DNA of 64,000 nucleotides from JACDCA01 sp963810305 (GCA_963810305.1 CAWEMY010000010.1:1-64000), one strand, 5' to 3'. Shown: positions 52,232 to 60,796, numbered from the stretch's first letter. The notes: a model not told the origin generated them from the letters alone. Translations and numbers: made by a program.

Positions 52232-54048
52232 TAAAGGTTGCGGGTCGCGGGCGGCAGACATCCGTGCGTCCGCGGCATCTGGACCGGTGAGCCGCGGGTG
52301 TCGCCGGGCGCGGCCGCGAACAGCTTCACCCGTCCGTCCATCGTGATGGCGAGAGGCTGCGTCTCGACCGCCGCCCGGATCCGCTGCCCGCGAAACCGCT
52401 CGGCAAACACCGGGATCTCCCAGTCGTCCAGAAGTACGAACGCGGGTCGGCCGCCCTCCTGGAAGTACTGAACCGCGCGATCGATCCACTCCACGGGAAC
52501 CATGTCGTAACGAAGCGGCAGCTTGTCAGAGTAGTAGGCCAGACTTCCACTGTGCTGCATCGTCACGACGACAGCGCCCGGGGGAAGCGCCGTCTGCACA
52601 TAGGCGGCAGCGTCGGCATATCGTCGCTCCCCCTCGCTGTCGCTCAACACGTGTCGGCCCGATGACTCCGCAAACCCGGTGAAAACGAGCAATGCACCAA
52701 AGACGACCAGCGCCACGTGCTGTGCGACCGGTCCTATTCGCGCGGCGATGGTGCTGACTGCATCGGCGCCGAGTACGAAGACGAATGGAAATGCGGGCAG
52801 TAGAAATCGCAGGTACCACCATTCCTCGAACGACAAGAAGAACAGATAGCAACCAACGACCGCCGCGACGAAGAATAAGTACAGCAGCCGCTGGTCGCGG
52901 CGCTCTCTGGCGTTGAGCAGGGCGACAAATGGCGCCAGGAGAAACGCGAATGCCGCGAGCCCCTGAGTCTCCAGGAACGATCGCGGGTACTTTGACAGGT
53001 TCGGCGCCACGCTCGACAACGAGTAATACTGGTCGAGCGAGCCGTACCCCGAACGCAACGGCGATCCATAGAGATGATTGAACACCGCCGCGAGAGTTGC
53101 GATAAACGGCGCACACCCCGCGACGAACAGCGCCGCGTGGATGAGTCGCGACCGTCTGTCGCCTGCGTCCGGCGGTACGATTATGAGCAGGGCCGGGATC
53201 GCGGCAAGCGGCGCCAGGTTCGGCCGAATCATGATGGCGAGGCCAGCCATCACGCCGGCGAGGACTGCGTTGCGACGAGTGGAGCCGCCTGCCGCGAAGA
53301 GCATTGAAAGCGTCCAGAACGTCGCGTTGGGGACGTCGCCCATCGGCTGAATCATCATGAAGACGACGGCTGGACTCACGGCGACGCTGACCGCGGCAAC
53401 CACGCCGACGGCCGGGCCCGACAGCCGCGAGCCGATCCAGTAGGTCGCCCAGACGAGCAGGGCGGCGCAGAGTGGGCTTATCAGGTACGGCCCGCACACA
53501 CCAGCGACCAGCGTCGCCGTTGCCATCAGAATGGGCAGTCCGGGAGCGTAAGTCGGAATGAGCGACGCCGTCGCAACGTCCGGGCGATAGCCGAGAGGAG
53601 AGAACGTCCACTCGGACTCGGGCCAGGGCATCGGGCCGACTTCAGGGAGCGGCACTCTCAGGCCGCCGGCCAACCACAACCGTGCCTGGCTGACATATCC
53701 CGACGGGTCGGACGCGGCTGCGACGGTGGAAAGGTTCCGGACGCCCACAGCCAGCACGCACAGCGCCGCACCGAGGGCAAGCCATGGAGCGGCGCGTGGC
53801 ACAAGGCGCCCAACATGTGAGACCCCGCGCGAGTGCCAGGCATCGAGCAGGTGGAGCGATCCCAGCGAGAGCAGCAGAGCAAGGAGCGCGGGGCGCGACT
53901 CGCCGCGAACCGACAGTGGAACGCCGAGCAGGTAAATCCGGAAGCCGCCCGTGAAGTAGGCCCAGATAGCCAGGCCGAGTGAGAGCAAGGCGAGCGCGCC
54001 GAGAACGAGCCCTGCGCGTCGGCGCCGGCTCGACCCGGTGTCGGTCAT
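52222..54048 (-). CDS. GT39-like membrane glycosyltransferase
   Basis: 608 residues, with about ten hydrophobic helices (for example VLGALALLSLGLAIWAYFTG, LLVWATYWIGSRL, AALFVAGCAPFIATLAAVF). Early loop DPSGYVSQARLW has the acidic residue expected in PMT/ArnT-type (GT-C) enzymes, and LRSGYGSLDQYYSL and VVTMQHSGSLAYYSDKLPLR resemble such proteins. They transfer sugars from polyprenyl phosphate to lipid or protein at the periplasmic face. Substrate not assignable. The ATG at 54048 overlaps the thioesterase stop (ATGA). Confidence 0.8.
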   Translation of the reverse strand: MTDTGSSRRRRAGLVLGALALLSLGLAIWAYFTGGFRIYLLGVPLSVRGESRPALLALLLSLGSLHLLDAWHSRGVSHVGRLVPRAAPWLALGAALCVLAVGVRNLSTVAAASDPSGYVSQARLWLAGGLRVPLPEVGPMPWPESEWTFSPLGYRPDVATASLIPTYAPGLPILMATATLVAGVCGPYLISPLCAALLVWATYWIGSRLSGPAVGVVAAVSVAVSPAVVFMMIQPMGDVPNATFWTLSMLFAAGGSTRRNAVLAGVMAGLAIMIRPNLAPLAAIPALLIIVPPDAGDRRSRLIHAALFVAGCAPFIATLAAVFNHLYGSPLRSGYGSLDQYYSLSSVAPNLSKYPRSFLETQGLAAFAFLLAPFVALLNARERRDQRLLYLFFVAAVVGCYLFFLSFEEWWYLRFLLPAFPFVFVLGADAVSTIAARIGPVAQHVALVVFGALLVFTGFAESSGRHVLSDSEGERRYADAAAYVQTALPPGAVVVTMQHSGSLAYYSDKLPLRYDMVPVEWIDRAVQYFQEGGRPAFVLLDDWEIPVFAERFRGQRIRAAVETQPLAITMDGRVKLFAAAPGDTRGSPVQMPRTHGCLPPATRNLYSR

Positions 54049-54530
54049 CTCGCTTCGAGCGCTTTGCGGGCTTCGAGGCGTGCCGCGCGGCGCAGGTCGG
54101 CTTCCGCCGCGCGCCGCTTCTCCTCGTCCGACTCCAGCAACAGCGGTGGGATCGCCAGCCGTCGTCCCTCGCGGTCGATGGCGACAAAGGTGAGATAGGC
54201 GCGGCTCGTCATCCGCCGTTCTCCGGTCAGGATCTCCTCCGAGAAGACTTCGACTTCCACTTCGAGGGACGTACTCCACGCAGCCGTGACGCGGGCCTTG
54301 AGGATGATCAGGTCACCGACCTTGATCGGGTGCAGGAACTGGAGGCCGTCCACGGCAGCCGTGACGAGGAGGCTTCGCGTGTGGCGATGGCAGGCGATGG
54401 CTCCGGCGATGTCGATCAGGTGCATGACGGTGCCGCCGAGGATGAACCCGAGCGGGTTCGCATCGTTCGGCAGGACGACCTGCACCATCTCGGTCGCGGT
54501 CTCCGACGGTCTCTTCGCTGGCGGGGACAT
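54045..54530 (-). CDS. acyl-CoA thioesterase, YciA/hotdog family
   Basis: 161 residues, hotdog fold (PF03061). ETATEMVQVVLPNDANPLGF and ILGGTVMHLIDIAGAIACHR contain the conserved N-x-x-G and the helix aspartate; the second half has LTGERRMTSRAYLTFVAIDR. It hydrolyses acyl-CoA to free acid and CoA, often short to medium chains. The C-terminus is a charged helix. Its stop overlaps the glycosyltransferase start. Confidence 0.88.
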   Translation of the reverse strand: MSPPAKRPSETATEMVQVVLPNDANPLGFILGGTVMHLIDIAGAIACHRHTRSLLVTAAVDGLQFLHPIKVGDLIILKARVTAAWSTSLEVEVEVFSEEILTGERRMTSRAYLTFVAIDREGRRLAIPPLLLESDEEKRRAAEADLRRAARLEARKALEAR

Positions 54531-54532
54531 CG

Positions 54533-54585
54533 AAACTATGAACTATGAACTATGAACTATGAAGGCTGAAGTTTGAAGGCTGAAC
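54533..54585. repeat. tandem heptamers AACTATG and GCTGAAG
   Basis: Four copies of AACTATG followed by GCTGAAG, TTTGAAG and GCTGAAC: two different 7-bp words joined end to end, the same two words as at 5323-5414. It is between the zinc-finger gene end and the thioesterase gene start. Confidence 0.9.
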
Positions 54586-54595
54586 GGCGCACTGA

Positions 54596-54865
54596 TCAAT
54601 TGCTGCACCGCCGGTCGACGAATGCGCGGAGCGTCCATCGCAGTTCTTCTGGGAGATCCTCTTCACGGATCGTGCGAAGCATGGAGACGGTCGACTGGTA
54701 TGTCTTCAGCTGGATGACACAGCGGCTGCAGCGCGCAAGGTGGTGTTCGAGCGAGGCGTGTTCATCGGGCGGCAGCTGGCCTTCAATGAAGTCGGCGAGC
54801 AGCCGCACGATGTCCGGGCAATTCCCCATCAGGCCGACTGGTTTCTCAGGATCCGCTTTCGGCAT
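54596..54865 (-). CDS. zinc-finger (anti-sigma-like) small protein
   Basis: 89 residues. C16, H41/H42, C46 and C49 in EHHLARCSRCV give the H-x3-C-x2-C zinc motif of ZAS anti-sigma domains (zf-HC2). No transmembrane helix, and no sigma factor adjacent. It may be a cytosolic anti-sigma factor or another zinc-binding regulator; the ECF sigma gene at 58301 has its own partner. Hence its target is unknown. Confidence 0.72.
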   Translation of the reverse strand: MPKADPEKPVGLMGNCPDIVRLLADFIEGQLPPDEHASLEHHLARCSRCVIQLKTYQSTVSMLRTIREEDLPEELRWTLRAFVDRRCSN

Positions 54866-54923
54866 AGAGGCCGGCTAAAGCCGGCCTCTACGTTCATCGT
54901 CCGTCGTTCATCGTTCATCGTTA
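54865..54923. repeat. palindrome plus GTTCATC heptamers
   Basis: A hairpin with 10-bp arms (AGAGGCCGGC around TAAA), then GTTCATC, GTCCGTC, GTTCATC, GTTCATC (period 7). The stop codon of the large minus-strand gene (54921-54923) lies at the end of the heptamers. Confidence 0.9.
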
Positions 54924-57900
54924 GAAGTCGTAGCCGATCCACAGCGAGAAGCGGGGTTTGCGCAGCCAATCGCTCCCCGACTTTCCTTCGAGCGAGGCCT
55001 GGTAGGCGAAGACGTAGTCCTCGTATTGGCGGTTGAAAAGCGTGCGCCAGGCCCAGTCGAAGTGGATCGGGAAGCCGAGGGCGAAGGTTTCGAGGCCGAT
55101 GCCGTAAGAGGCCCGGCCGTCGATGAGCTTGAATCCGGGGATCGTCGCTGGGTCTCCGAACACCGGCGAGAGGCCGGTCGGCGACAGCGGGTTGTTCTCG
55201 AACCCGAGCAGCGGCCTGAACGTCGTATCGTTCGACGTCCAGACCTGCATCGGCTGCCCGGCGTAGCCGGAGGCCCCGAAGTTCGCGAAGAACACGCCCC
55301 GCAAGCCGCCGACGACGCCAAGCGGGGTGAGCGCCGCCTCGATCAGAGGGAATCTCAGTTCCGCGTTCGTGAAGAACGCCTTGTTGCCGATGAACTCGAG
55401 GTACTCGTAACCGCGCATCTCCGAGTTCCCTCCGTAGTACAGGTAGCCGGGGAAGTCGCCCCAGCTCTTGAAGCCGCGGGCGCGGAAGGCGAGCACGCCA
55501 TTGGTTGCCAACCGCATGTAGTAGCGGGCGTCGAGGTCCACGGTCTGGCGGCCGTCCAGCCCGCCGCCCGACGGGGCGAACTCGTAGCCGAGGCGCACGG
55601 TGTTGCCGGCGAGCGGTCCGTACTCGCGGAATACTGTCGTCTCCTGCACGAAACTGATGCCGAGCGGCGCGAATGTGCCGCTATTGAACAGCACCTGGCC
55701 GTAGGTCTGCTCCTGGAATTCATCGGCCAGCGCCTGCAGCCCTTCATCGGTATATCCCTGACTGAACTGCATCAGCCCGGCGGACATCTCGAGCCGCGCG
55801 TAGCGATTGAGCGGGTAGATCCCGAACGCCGTCACGCCGCGAGAGGTCTGGGTGGCCAGCGCCTGGTCGCGGTCGATGTACGCGTAGTTGTAGTCGAAGA
55901 GCTGGCCCGGCTGGTAGCCGTAGTAGAACTGCGTCTGCGAGTAGCCCTGCAGCGCGTACTGGAGCCGGCGCGACAGATTCACATATGACGCCGCCATGGT
56001 GCGGTACTGCGAGACGGACGCCGCGAAGACGTTGAACTGCTTGTCACCGAGGACGTCCGTGAAGGTGACCTGCGTGCCGCCGAAGACGTCGCCGCCGCTG
56101 GTGACGCCGACGTTGACCGGCGGTCGCCCCTCGAGGAACATTTTTTCGAAGGTGCCCTTGTTGCGCACGTTCGCCTTCACCAGCGGCACCGTCATCGGCG
56201 GCTGGAAGTCGATGACCGGACCCGGTGCGCCGAAGTCAGAGCTCGCGACGGTGTAGAGCGCCTGGTCGCGCGACAGCGTGTGGATGCCGTACTCACTCTT
56301 GTAGTAGGTGACGAACGCGATCCGCGGAGTCTTCTGGTCGCGCAGCACGATCGGCGAGACGTTCGCGGTCAGCGTGTCGGTGAACTGGCGCAGCTCGCCG
56401 TTCTTCAGGCTGAGCGTCCAGATGTTGTAGATGTTGCCGTTACGCGCCACCTCGGGTTCGATCGCCGTGTTCGGATCGGTCGCGGTCGACGAAAACACCA
56501 GCGTGTCGGCATCGATGAACTGGGCGCCGCCATCGTCGTGCGTGCCGAAGGTGATCTGGGTCTTCTTGCCGCTGGCCAGGTCCAGCCGGAACAGCTTGTC
56601 GTTGCCGCTCACGCGCGCGAGATACACCAGCGTTTTTCCGTCGGGCGAGTAGGTCGGAGAGAAATCGCCGAACTGGTCGTTGGTGAGGTTCTTCAGCTCG
56701 CCGGTTTCGACATCGACGATGAAGATGTCACCGACCGCGCCCGACAGCGCGGCGAAGGCGACGTGCCGACCGTCCGGACTGATATCCGGCGACTCCGGCA
56801 TGTCCACGCTCTTCAGCTCGATGCGTTTGTCGACCTTCTTGGTCACGACATTCTGCAGCACCAGCGTCTTGTGTTTCTCCGTGCGGACGAAATACGCGAT
56901 GCGATCGCCGGCGGGCGCCCACGACATCCACGGCACCGCGTTGTTGCGGAAGCCACCCGGCGTGACGATGTACTCGTAGCCGCGGTCCTTGTTGAAGCCG
57001 CCGGTGAGGTTGCCGATGACCTTGCCGTCCTTCGTCGACATCAGGATGATGTCGAGCTCCTGGTCCTTGCGATTGCCCGCGGCAACCGCCATCAGATCGC
57101 CGGACGGGGACGGTTCGATCGAGATCACGACGGAGTACGGCGTTTTGTCGCGCTTCGGCGCGAGATTCCGGCCGTAGTCGGCCGGACGCTCCTTGTCGCG
57201 GAACGGCTTGAAGCGATCCTTGAGGTACTTCTCGAACTGCTCGTCGAACTCCTCGGCCTTCAGCCTGAAGGCTTCCTCGTACGCGCTCTCGCCGCCGCCA
57301 ATGACGGCCTTGCGCAGCGCGAACAGGAATTGCCGCAGCCCTTCCTTGCCCCATTTCGACTCGATGAACTCGAACGCCGCGTGTCCGAGGTTGTACGGCA
57401 GACGGCCGTCCTGGAACTGCACGCCCTGGAAGTCGCTCATCGCCGGCACATTGTCGGAGACGGCGGCGTCGCGCACGGTCATGAGGTCGAACGGATTCCA
57501 GTAGCCGGTCATGTAGTCGGAGAGCCCTTCGTCGACCCACAAGGGCAGCCCGCGGCGGAGCAGCGATCGGGGGATGATGTCGAACTCGAAAATGTGCGTC
57601 AGTTCGTGGGTGATGAGGCGGTAGAGCGCATCTGATGGTTCGTCGATCGGCAGGACCATCCGGTCCCGATATGGCTCGGCGAAGGCGAGCACCCCTTCGG
57701 GTAGCTCGGAGGCTTCGATGTTCTGCTGCTGGAACTCGCTCTGCGTCTTGTAGAGGACCATCGGCACCTTGTGGGCGAGGTCGTGCTTCAGGTCGGCGCT
57801 GACCTGCTGATAGGCGCTTTCGGAGTAACTTGCGACCCGTTCGAGGTGTTGTTCGATCTCCGGGTAGTAATAGATTTCAAAGTGGTCGGTCGTATAGATC

Positions 57901-58058
57901 TTCCACTTGAAGTCGTCATATCGAATCTTGTTCTTGCCGTAATACGGAAAGAAAGGCGTCTGGGCGAACGCCTCTTGAGCGATGCCGGTGACGAGCACCA
58001 TGGCCAGAACGGCCACGCCCGCAGGCGTTAAGGTGCCGCGCGAGATGCGCGTGCGCAT
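54921..58058 (-). CDS. exported peptidase-MA-like / TolB propeller / outer-membrane barrel protein
   Basis: 1045 residues. Signal peptide VAVLAMVLVTGIAQEAFAQ. Residues to about 290 resemble a gluzincin: YRLITHELTHIFEFD (HExxH variant H-E-L-T-H) with a downstream WVDEGLSDYMTG glutamate. About 300-640 has TolB/WD40 strands (SPDGRHVAFAALSGAVGD, YSPDGKTLVYLARVSGND). The rest looks like a BamA/Omp85 surface barrel (GYEYLEFIGNKAFFTNAEL) ending with phenylalanine. It may be an outer-membrane-anchored metallopeptidase. AGAGGTGA precedes the ATG. Confidence 0.85.
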   Translation of the reverse strand: MRTRISRGTLTPAGVAVLAMVLVTGIAQEAFAQTPFFPYYGKNKIRYDDFKWKIYTTDHFEIYYYPEIEQHLERVASYSESAYQQVSADLKHDLAHKVPMVLYKTQSEFQQQNIEASELPEGVLAFAEPYRDRMVLPIDEPSDALYRLITHELTHIFEFDIIPRSLLRRGLPLWVDEGLSDYMTGYWNPFDLMTVRDAAVSDNVPAMSDFQGVQFQDGRLPYNLGHAAFEFIESKWGKEGLRQFLFALRKAVIGGGESAYEEAFRLKAEEFDEQFEKYLKDRFKPFRDKERPADYGRNLAPKRDKTPYSVVISIEPSPSGDLMAVAAGNRKDQELDIILMSTKDGKVIGNLTGGFNKDRGYEYIVTPGGFRNNAVPWMSWAPAGDRIAYFVRTEKHKTLVLQNVVTKKVDKRIELKSVDMPESPDISPDGRHVAFAALSGAVGDIFIVDVETGELKNLTNDQFGDFSPTYSPDGKTLVYLARVSGNDKLFRLDLASGKKTQITFGTHDDGGAQFIDADTLVFSSTATDPNTAIEPEVARNGNIYNIWTLSLKNGELRQFTDTLTANVSPIVLRDQKTPRIAFVTYYKSEYGIHTLSRDQALYTVASSDFGAPGPVIDFQPPMTVPLVKANVRNKGTFEKMFLEGRPPVNVGVTSGGDVFGGTQVTFTDVLGDKQFNVFAASVSQYRTMAASYVNLSRRLQYALQGYSQTQFYYGYQPGQLFDYNYAYIDRDQALATQTSRGVTAFGIYPLNRYARLEMSAGLMQFSQGYTDEGLQALADEFQEQTYGQVLFNSGTFAPLGISFVQETTVFREYGPLAGNTVRLGYEFAPSGGGLDGRQTVDLDARYYMRLATNGVLAFRARGFKSWGDFPGYLYYGGNSEMRGYEYLEFIGNKAFFTNAELRFPLIEAALTPLGVVGGLRGVFFANFGASGYAGQPMQVWTSNDTTFRPLLGFENNPLSPTGLSPVFGDPATIPGFKLIDGRASYGIGLETFALGFPIHFDWAWRTLFNRQYEDYVFAYQASLEGKSGSDWLRKPRFSLWIGYDF

Positions 58059-58300
58059 GATTCACCTCTGGATTGCCGCGGACGTGAGAGTCCGCAGAGC
58101 CGCGATGTTACTGTAGCTAAGACGGTTGCCGCAACGGACAGGTCCCGGGCGGCCTCAGCAATCCACGTGCCTCCCACCGGACAGCGCCAATATTGAGCAA
58201 ATTGCCCGGCTCGACGCCGGTTGTCACCGCCCGGATACAATTGATTGGAATAAAGGACGCTGGCCGCGGTGTTTCTGACCGGTGGGCGTCCTGAGACTCA

Positions 58301-58873
58301 ATGGTCTTTCGAAGACGCTCGTGGGCGGCAGATCAGCCGCCGGCCGACGGCGCGGATTCCTTTGCGCAGGAGGCGTTGTCGTACGTCGACAGCCTCTATG
58401 GCACGGCGATGCGACTGACCCGGCGCGTCCAGGATGCCGAAGACCTGGTCCAGGAGACTTACGTAAAGGCGTTTCGATCTTCGTCGCAGTTCAAGCGTGG
58501 GACGAACCTGAAAGCATGGCTGTTTACGATCCTGCACAACACGTTTTTGAACATGCGCCGGCACGACGGCCGCAATCCCGTGGATGTCGACAGCGAGGCG
58601 GTCGAGCGCGCCGCCGACCTCCGCGGGACGCAGCAGACGCCGGAGCAGCTGCTCACGCGGGCGACGCTGAACGCGGACCTGCAGGCCGCCCTGGATCAGA
58701 TGCCGGATGCTTTTCGTCAGGCGGTCTGGCTGAGGGACGTCGAGGAGTTTTCGTACGCGGAGATCGCGGCCATGCTCCAGGTGCCGATCGGCACGGTGAT
58801 GTCGCGGATCTCGCGTGGCCGCCGCATGCTGTACGAACGGCTCGCGCCGGCGCGGATGGTGGAGACGGGATGA
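58301..58873 (+). CDS. ECF-type RNA polymerase sigma factor
   Basis: 190 residues. Region 2: ALSYVDSLYGTAMRLTRR and DAEDLVQETYVKAFRSSSQF, NLKAWLFTILHNTFLNMRR. Region 4: LDQMPDAFRQAVWLRDVEEF and SYAEIAAMLQVPIGTVMSRI. RpoE/SigW-like. The cognate anti-sigma gene starts 7 bp after its stop. The 242 bp upstream (58059-58300) have no gene; GATACAAT (58234-58241) is a -10-like sequence, and no clear ECF autoregulatory motif stands out. Confidence 0.95.
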   Translation: MVFRRRSWAADQPPADGADSFAQEALSYVDSLYGTAMRLTRRVQDAEDLVQETYVKAFRSSSQFKRGTNLKAWLFTILHNTFLNMRRHDGRNPVDVDSEAVERAADLRGTQQTPEQLLTRATLNADLQAALDQMPDAFRQAVWLRDVEEFSYAEIAAMLQVPIGTVMSRISRGRRMLYERLAPARMVETG

Positions 58874-58880
58874 GACGAGG

Positions 58881-59642
58881 ATGAAAAACTGCCGGGACGT
58901 TGAACCGCTGCTCGCGCCATACGTGGATGGCGACGTCGCCCCGGAGGACCGCGCCGCCGTCGATGCCCATATCGATGCCTGCGGTCCTTGCCGCGGCGAT
59001 CTCGATGCACAGCGCGCGGCCCGCGAGCTGCTGCTGGCGAGGCGCGCCGCGATTCGTGAAGCCGCGCCGGCCACGCTTCGCGCGCGCTGCGCGGCGACCG
59101 CACGCCGCCAGCTACATGCCCCGGCCGTTCAGAGCCGGACGCGCCTGATCCGCAGACTGCCGCTCGCCGCGGCCGCGACGATCGTGCTCGCCCTCGCCGC
59201 CGTCGTTGGTTTTGGACTCAACAACAAGGTCCAGGCGCTGGCATTCCAGATGACGATCGATCACGTGAAATGCGCGCGTTTCAACAGCTCGGCGACGGCG
59301 GTCGACCCGGTTCAGGCCGGCGAGCAGTGGACGTCGAAGTTCGGCTGGCCGCTCAGCGTGCCGGCCTCTTCGCAACCGGCCGGGCTGGAACTTCGCGCCG
59401 TGCGACGCTGCGGCGTCACCGACGGCCGGGTCGCGCATCTGATCTACGACTGGCGCGGCGAGCCGCTTTCGGTCTATGTGCTTCCGTCGAAAGTGCTCGA
59501 CAGCATCGCGCACACCCAGAGGTTCGGCCATGACAGCGTGATGTGGTCCCAGAACGGCCGCACCTACGTCGTCCTCACCGACACGTCGAGACGGGAGGAC
59601 CTGGCCGGTGTGGTTCAGTACGTGAAATCGAACGTATATTAG
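58881..59642 (+). CDS. membrane anti-sigma factor with ZAS zinc motif
   Basis: 253 residues. N-terminal MKNCRDVEPLLAPYVDGDV with C4, and AHIDACGPCRGDL giving H30, C34 and C37, the zinc-binding anti-sigma (ZAS) motif that often senses thiol oxidation. One transmembrane helix AAAATIVLALAAVVGFGL near residue 100 places the C-terminal 150 residues outside. That domain has a cysteine pair (HVKCARF and RRCGVTDG) which may be redox active. It starts 7 bp after the sigma gene and is followed by tlpA, so an envelope thiol-stress module is plausible. Confidence 0.88.
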   Translation: MKNCRDVEPLLAPYVDGDVAPEDRAAVDAHIDACGPCRGDLDAQRAARELLLARRAAIREAAPATLRARCAATARRQLHAPAVQSRTRLIRRLPLAAAATIVLALAAVVGFGLNNKVQALAFQMTIDHVKCARFNSSATAVDPVQAGEQWTSKFGWPLSVPASSQPAGLELRAVRRCGVTDGRVAHLIYDWRGEPLSVYVLPSKVLDSIAHTQRFGHDSVMWSQNGRTYVVLTDTSRREDLAGVVQYVKSNVY

Positions 59643-59744
59643 GCGCGCACGGCGCGCCTGCGAGGGAGCGGCGCGGGGCGTAGGGGCCCCCGCAAGCGAC
59701 CGAGCCGGGGTGTGGGGCGGAGCCCCACGTTAGTAGGTGATTCG
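59643..59744. repeat. GC-rich palindromes before tlpA
   Basis: Two hairpins: GGCGCGCACGGCGCGCC-like at 59642-59658, and GTGGGGC-GGA-GCCCCAC near 59712-59729, with TAGGGGCCCCCGC between. They may end the sigma/anti-sigma transcript. No gene is seen. Confidence 0.6.
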
Positions 59745-60275
59745 ATGAATAACAAATGGATGCTCGGCGCGGCAGCCGCACTCGCGCTTGGACTCTTCAC
59801 GCTGCCGACGGTATTGCGTTCGGGTTCGCCCGAAGCCGCACGCGACGGCGCCATCTGCAAGGCCGAGGGGCAGGCGAAGCTCGATTTCACCTTGAAGGAC
59901 ATGAACGGGGCGGATTTCAAACTCGCCGATCAGAAGGGGAAGGTCGTTCTCTTGAACTTCTGGGCGACGTGGTGCGCGCCCTGCCTCGCCGAGATTCCCG
60001 AGTTCGTGAAGTTCTACGAGCAGAAAAAGGACGAGGGTTTCGTCATCGTCGGCGTGCTGACCGAGGACTCGGAGGAGAACCTCAAAGCGTTCGCGTCGGC
60101 GAAGAACATGACCTATCCGCTGGTCATGATGAAACCGGAGCTCGAAGATGCCTACGGGCCGATCTTCGGTCTGCCGACGTCGGTGCTCATCGCGCGTGAT
60201 GGATCGGTGTGCAAACGGCACTTCGGACCGATGTCGGGCGAACAGCTCGAGCGCGAGATCAAATCACTCCTGTAG
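59745..60275 (+). CDS. TlpA-like thiol-disulfide oxidoreductase
   Basis: 176 residues. An uncleaved or signal-like helix (LGAAAALALGLFTLPTVL) directs it outside the cytoplasm. Thioredoxin fold with VVLLNFWATWCAPCLAEIPE (C77, C80), the cis-proline in FGLPTSVLIARDG. AhpC/TSA-type (PF00578/PF08534) periplasmic reductases of this kind support cytochrome c maturation or disulfide reduction. It follows the ZAS anti-sigma gene, consistent with envelope redox control. Confidence 0.93.
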   Translation: MNNKWMLGAAAALALGLFTLPTVLRSGSPEAARDGAICKAEGQAKLDFTLKDMNGADFKLADQKGKVVLLNFWATWCAPCLAEIPEFVKFYEQKKDEGFVIVGVLTEDSEENLKAFASAKNMTYPLVMMKPELEDAYGPIFGLPTSVLIARDGSVCKRHFGPMSGEQLEREIKSLL

Positions 60276-60281
60276 TACAAT
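60276..60281 (+). promoter_or_regulatory. -10-like box before the small gene
   Basis: TACAAT overlaps the tlpA stop region and ends 10 nt before the ATG at 60292, predicting a very short leader (3-4 nt). GGCAGG lies close to the ATG as a weak ribosome site. Confidence 0.35.
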
Positions 60282-60291
60282 CGCCGGCAGG

Positions 60292-60513
60292 ATGTTGAAA
60301 GGGTTCACTCACGCGCGCCTCGCCTGCGGCTGCCGTATCGGCTTCCGCGAAGGTGTGGAAGGCAGCCCCGTCACCGTCGTCGTGGAAACGAAGTCCCCGG
60401 GCTGCCTCCTGACACTTCACGTTCGCGATCTGCCGCTGTTCGATCACCGCGAGGCGCTGCGCGTGCCCACGCGGCTGCTTCCCCCGATCGAAGAAGACTA
60501 CGAAGAGTCCTAG
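60292..60513 (+). CDS. small hypothetical protein
   Basis: 73 residues, starting 16 bp after the tlpA stop. FTHARLACGCRIGFREGVEG has a C-x-C pair; TKSPGCLLTLHVRDLPLFDH follows, and the end is acidic (PPIEEDYEES). I recognise no family. Coding support is its codon-like GC bias, lack of overlap and position after tlpA. A GATTGAC heptamer tract begins at its stop. Confidence 0.55.
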   Translation: MLKGFTHARLACGCRIGFREGVEGSPVTVVVETKSPGCLLTLHVRDLPLFDHREALRVPTRLLPPIEEDYEES

Positions 60514-60626
60514 AGATTTGCGATTGTCGATTGGCGAGTGTTGATTGACGGATTGACGATTGTCAATCGGCGATCCCCAACCAACAATCCGTCAATCGCA
60601 AATCCGCAATCGACAATCGTCAATCG
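60514..60626. repeat. inverted heptamer repeat GATTGNC / GNCAATC
   Basis: Left arm (60516-60568): GATTTGC, GATTGTC, GATTGGC, GAGTGTT, GATTGAC, GGATTGAC, GATTGTC. Right arm (60581-60626): CAACAAT, CCGTCAATC, CGCAAATC, CGCAATC, GACAATC, GTCAATC. Complementary. It separates the convergent small gene and Arc gene; the Arc stop (60620-60622) is inside. Confidence 0.93.
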
Positions 60627-60787
60627 TCACGTTCCCGTTTCCCCTCCCGCCCGGCTTCTCGCAGCACCCGTCGCAATAGAAACTCGATCTGGCCGTTCAG
60701 GCTGCGCAGGTCGTCGTCTGCCCAGCGCTGAACGGCCTCGAGCACGTCGCGGTCTATCCGCAGCAGGAACGGCTTGCGGTCCGACAC
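60620..60787 (-). CDS. Arc-family ribbon-helix-helix DNA-binding protein
   Basis: 55 residues from a GTG at 60787; too short for simple ORF cut-offs. The sequence begins M-S-D-R-K-P-F-L-L-R-I-D (the DNA-contacting beta strand), then VLEAVQRWADDDLRSLNGQI (two helices) and EFLLRRVLREAGREGKR. This matches the small RHH proteins that follow SPFH genes in many bacteria. It starts 9 bp after the SPFH stop. Probable dimeric repressor; the palindromes before the SPFH gene are its likely target. The last codons (D-D-stop) are within the heptamer repeat. Confidence 0.85.
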   Translation of the reverse strand: MSDRKPFLLRIDRDVLEAVQRWADDDLRSLNGQIEFLLRRVLREAGREGKRERDD

Positions 60788-60796
60788 GATCCCGGC

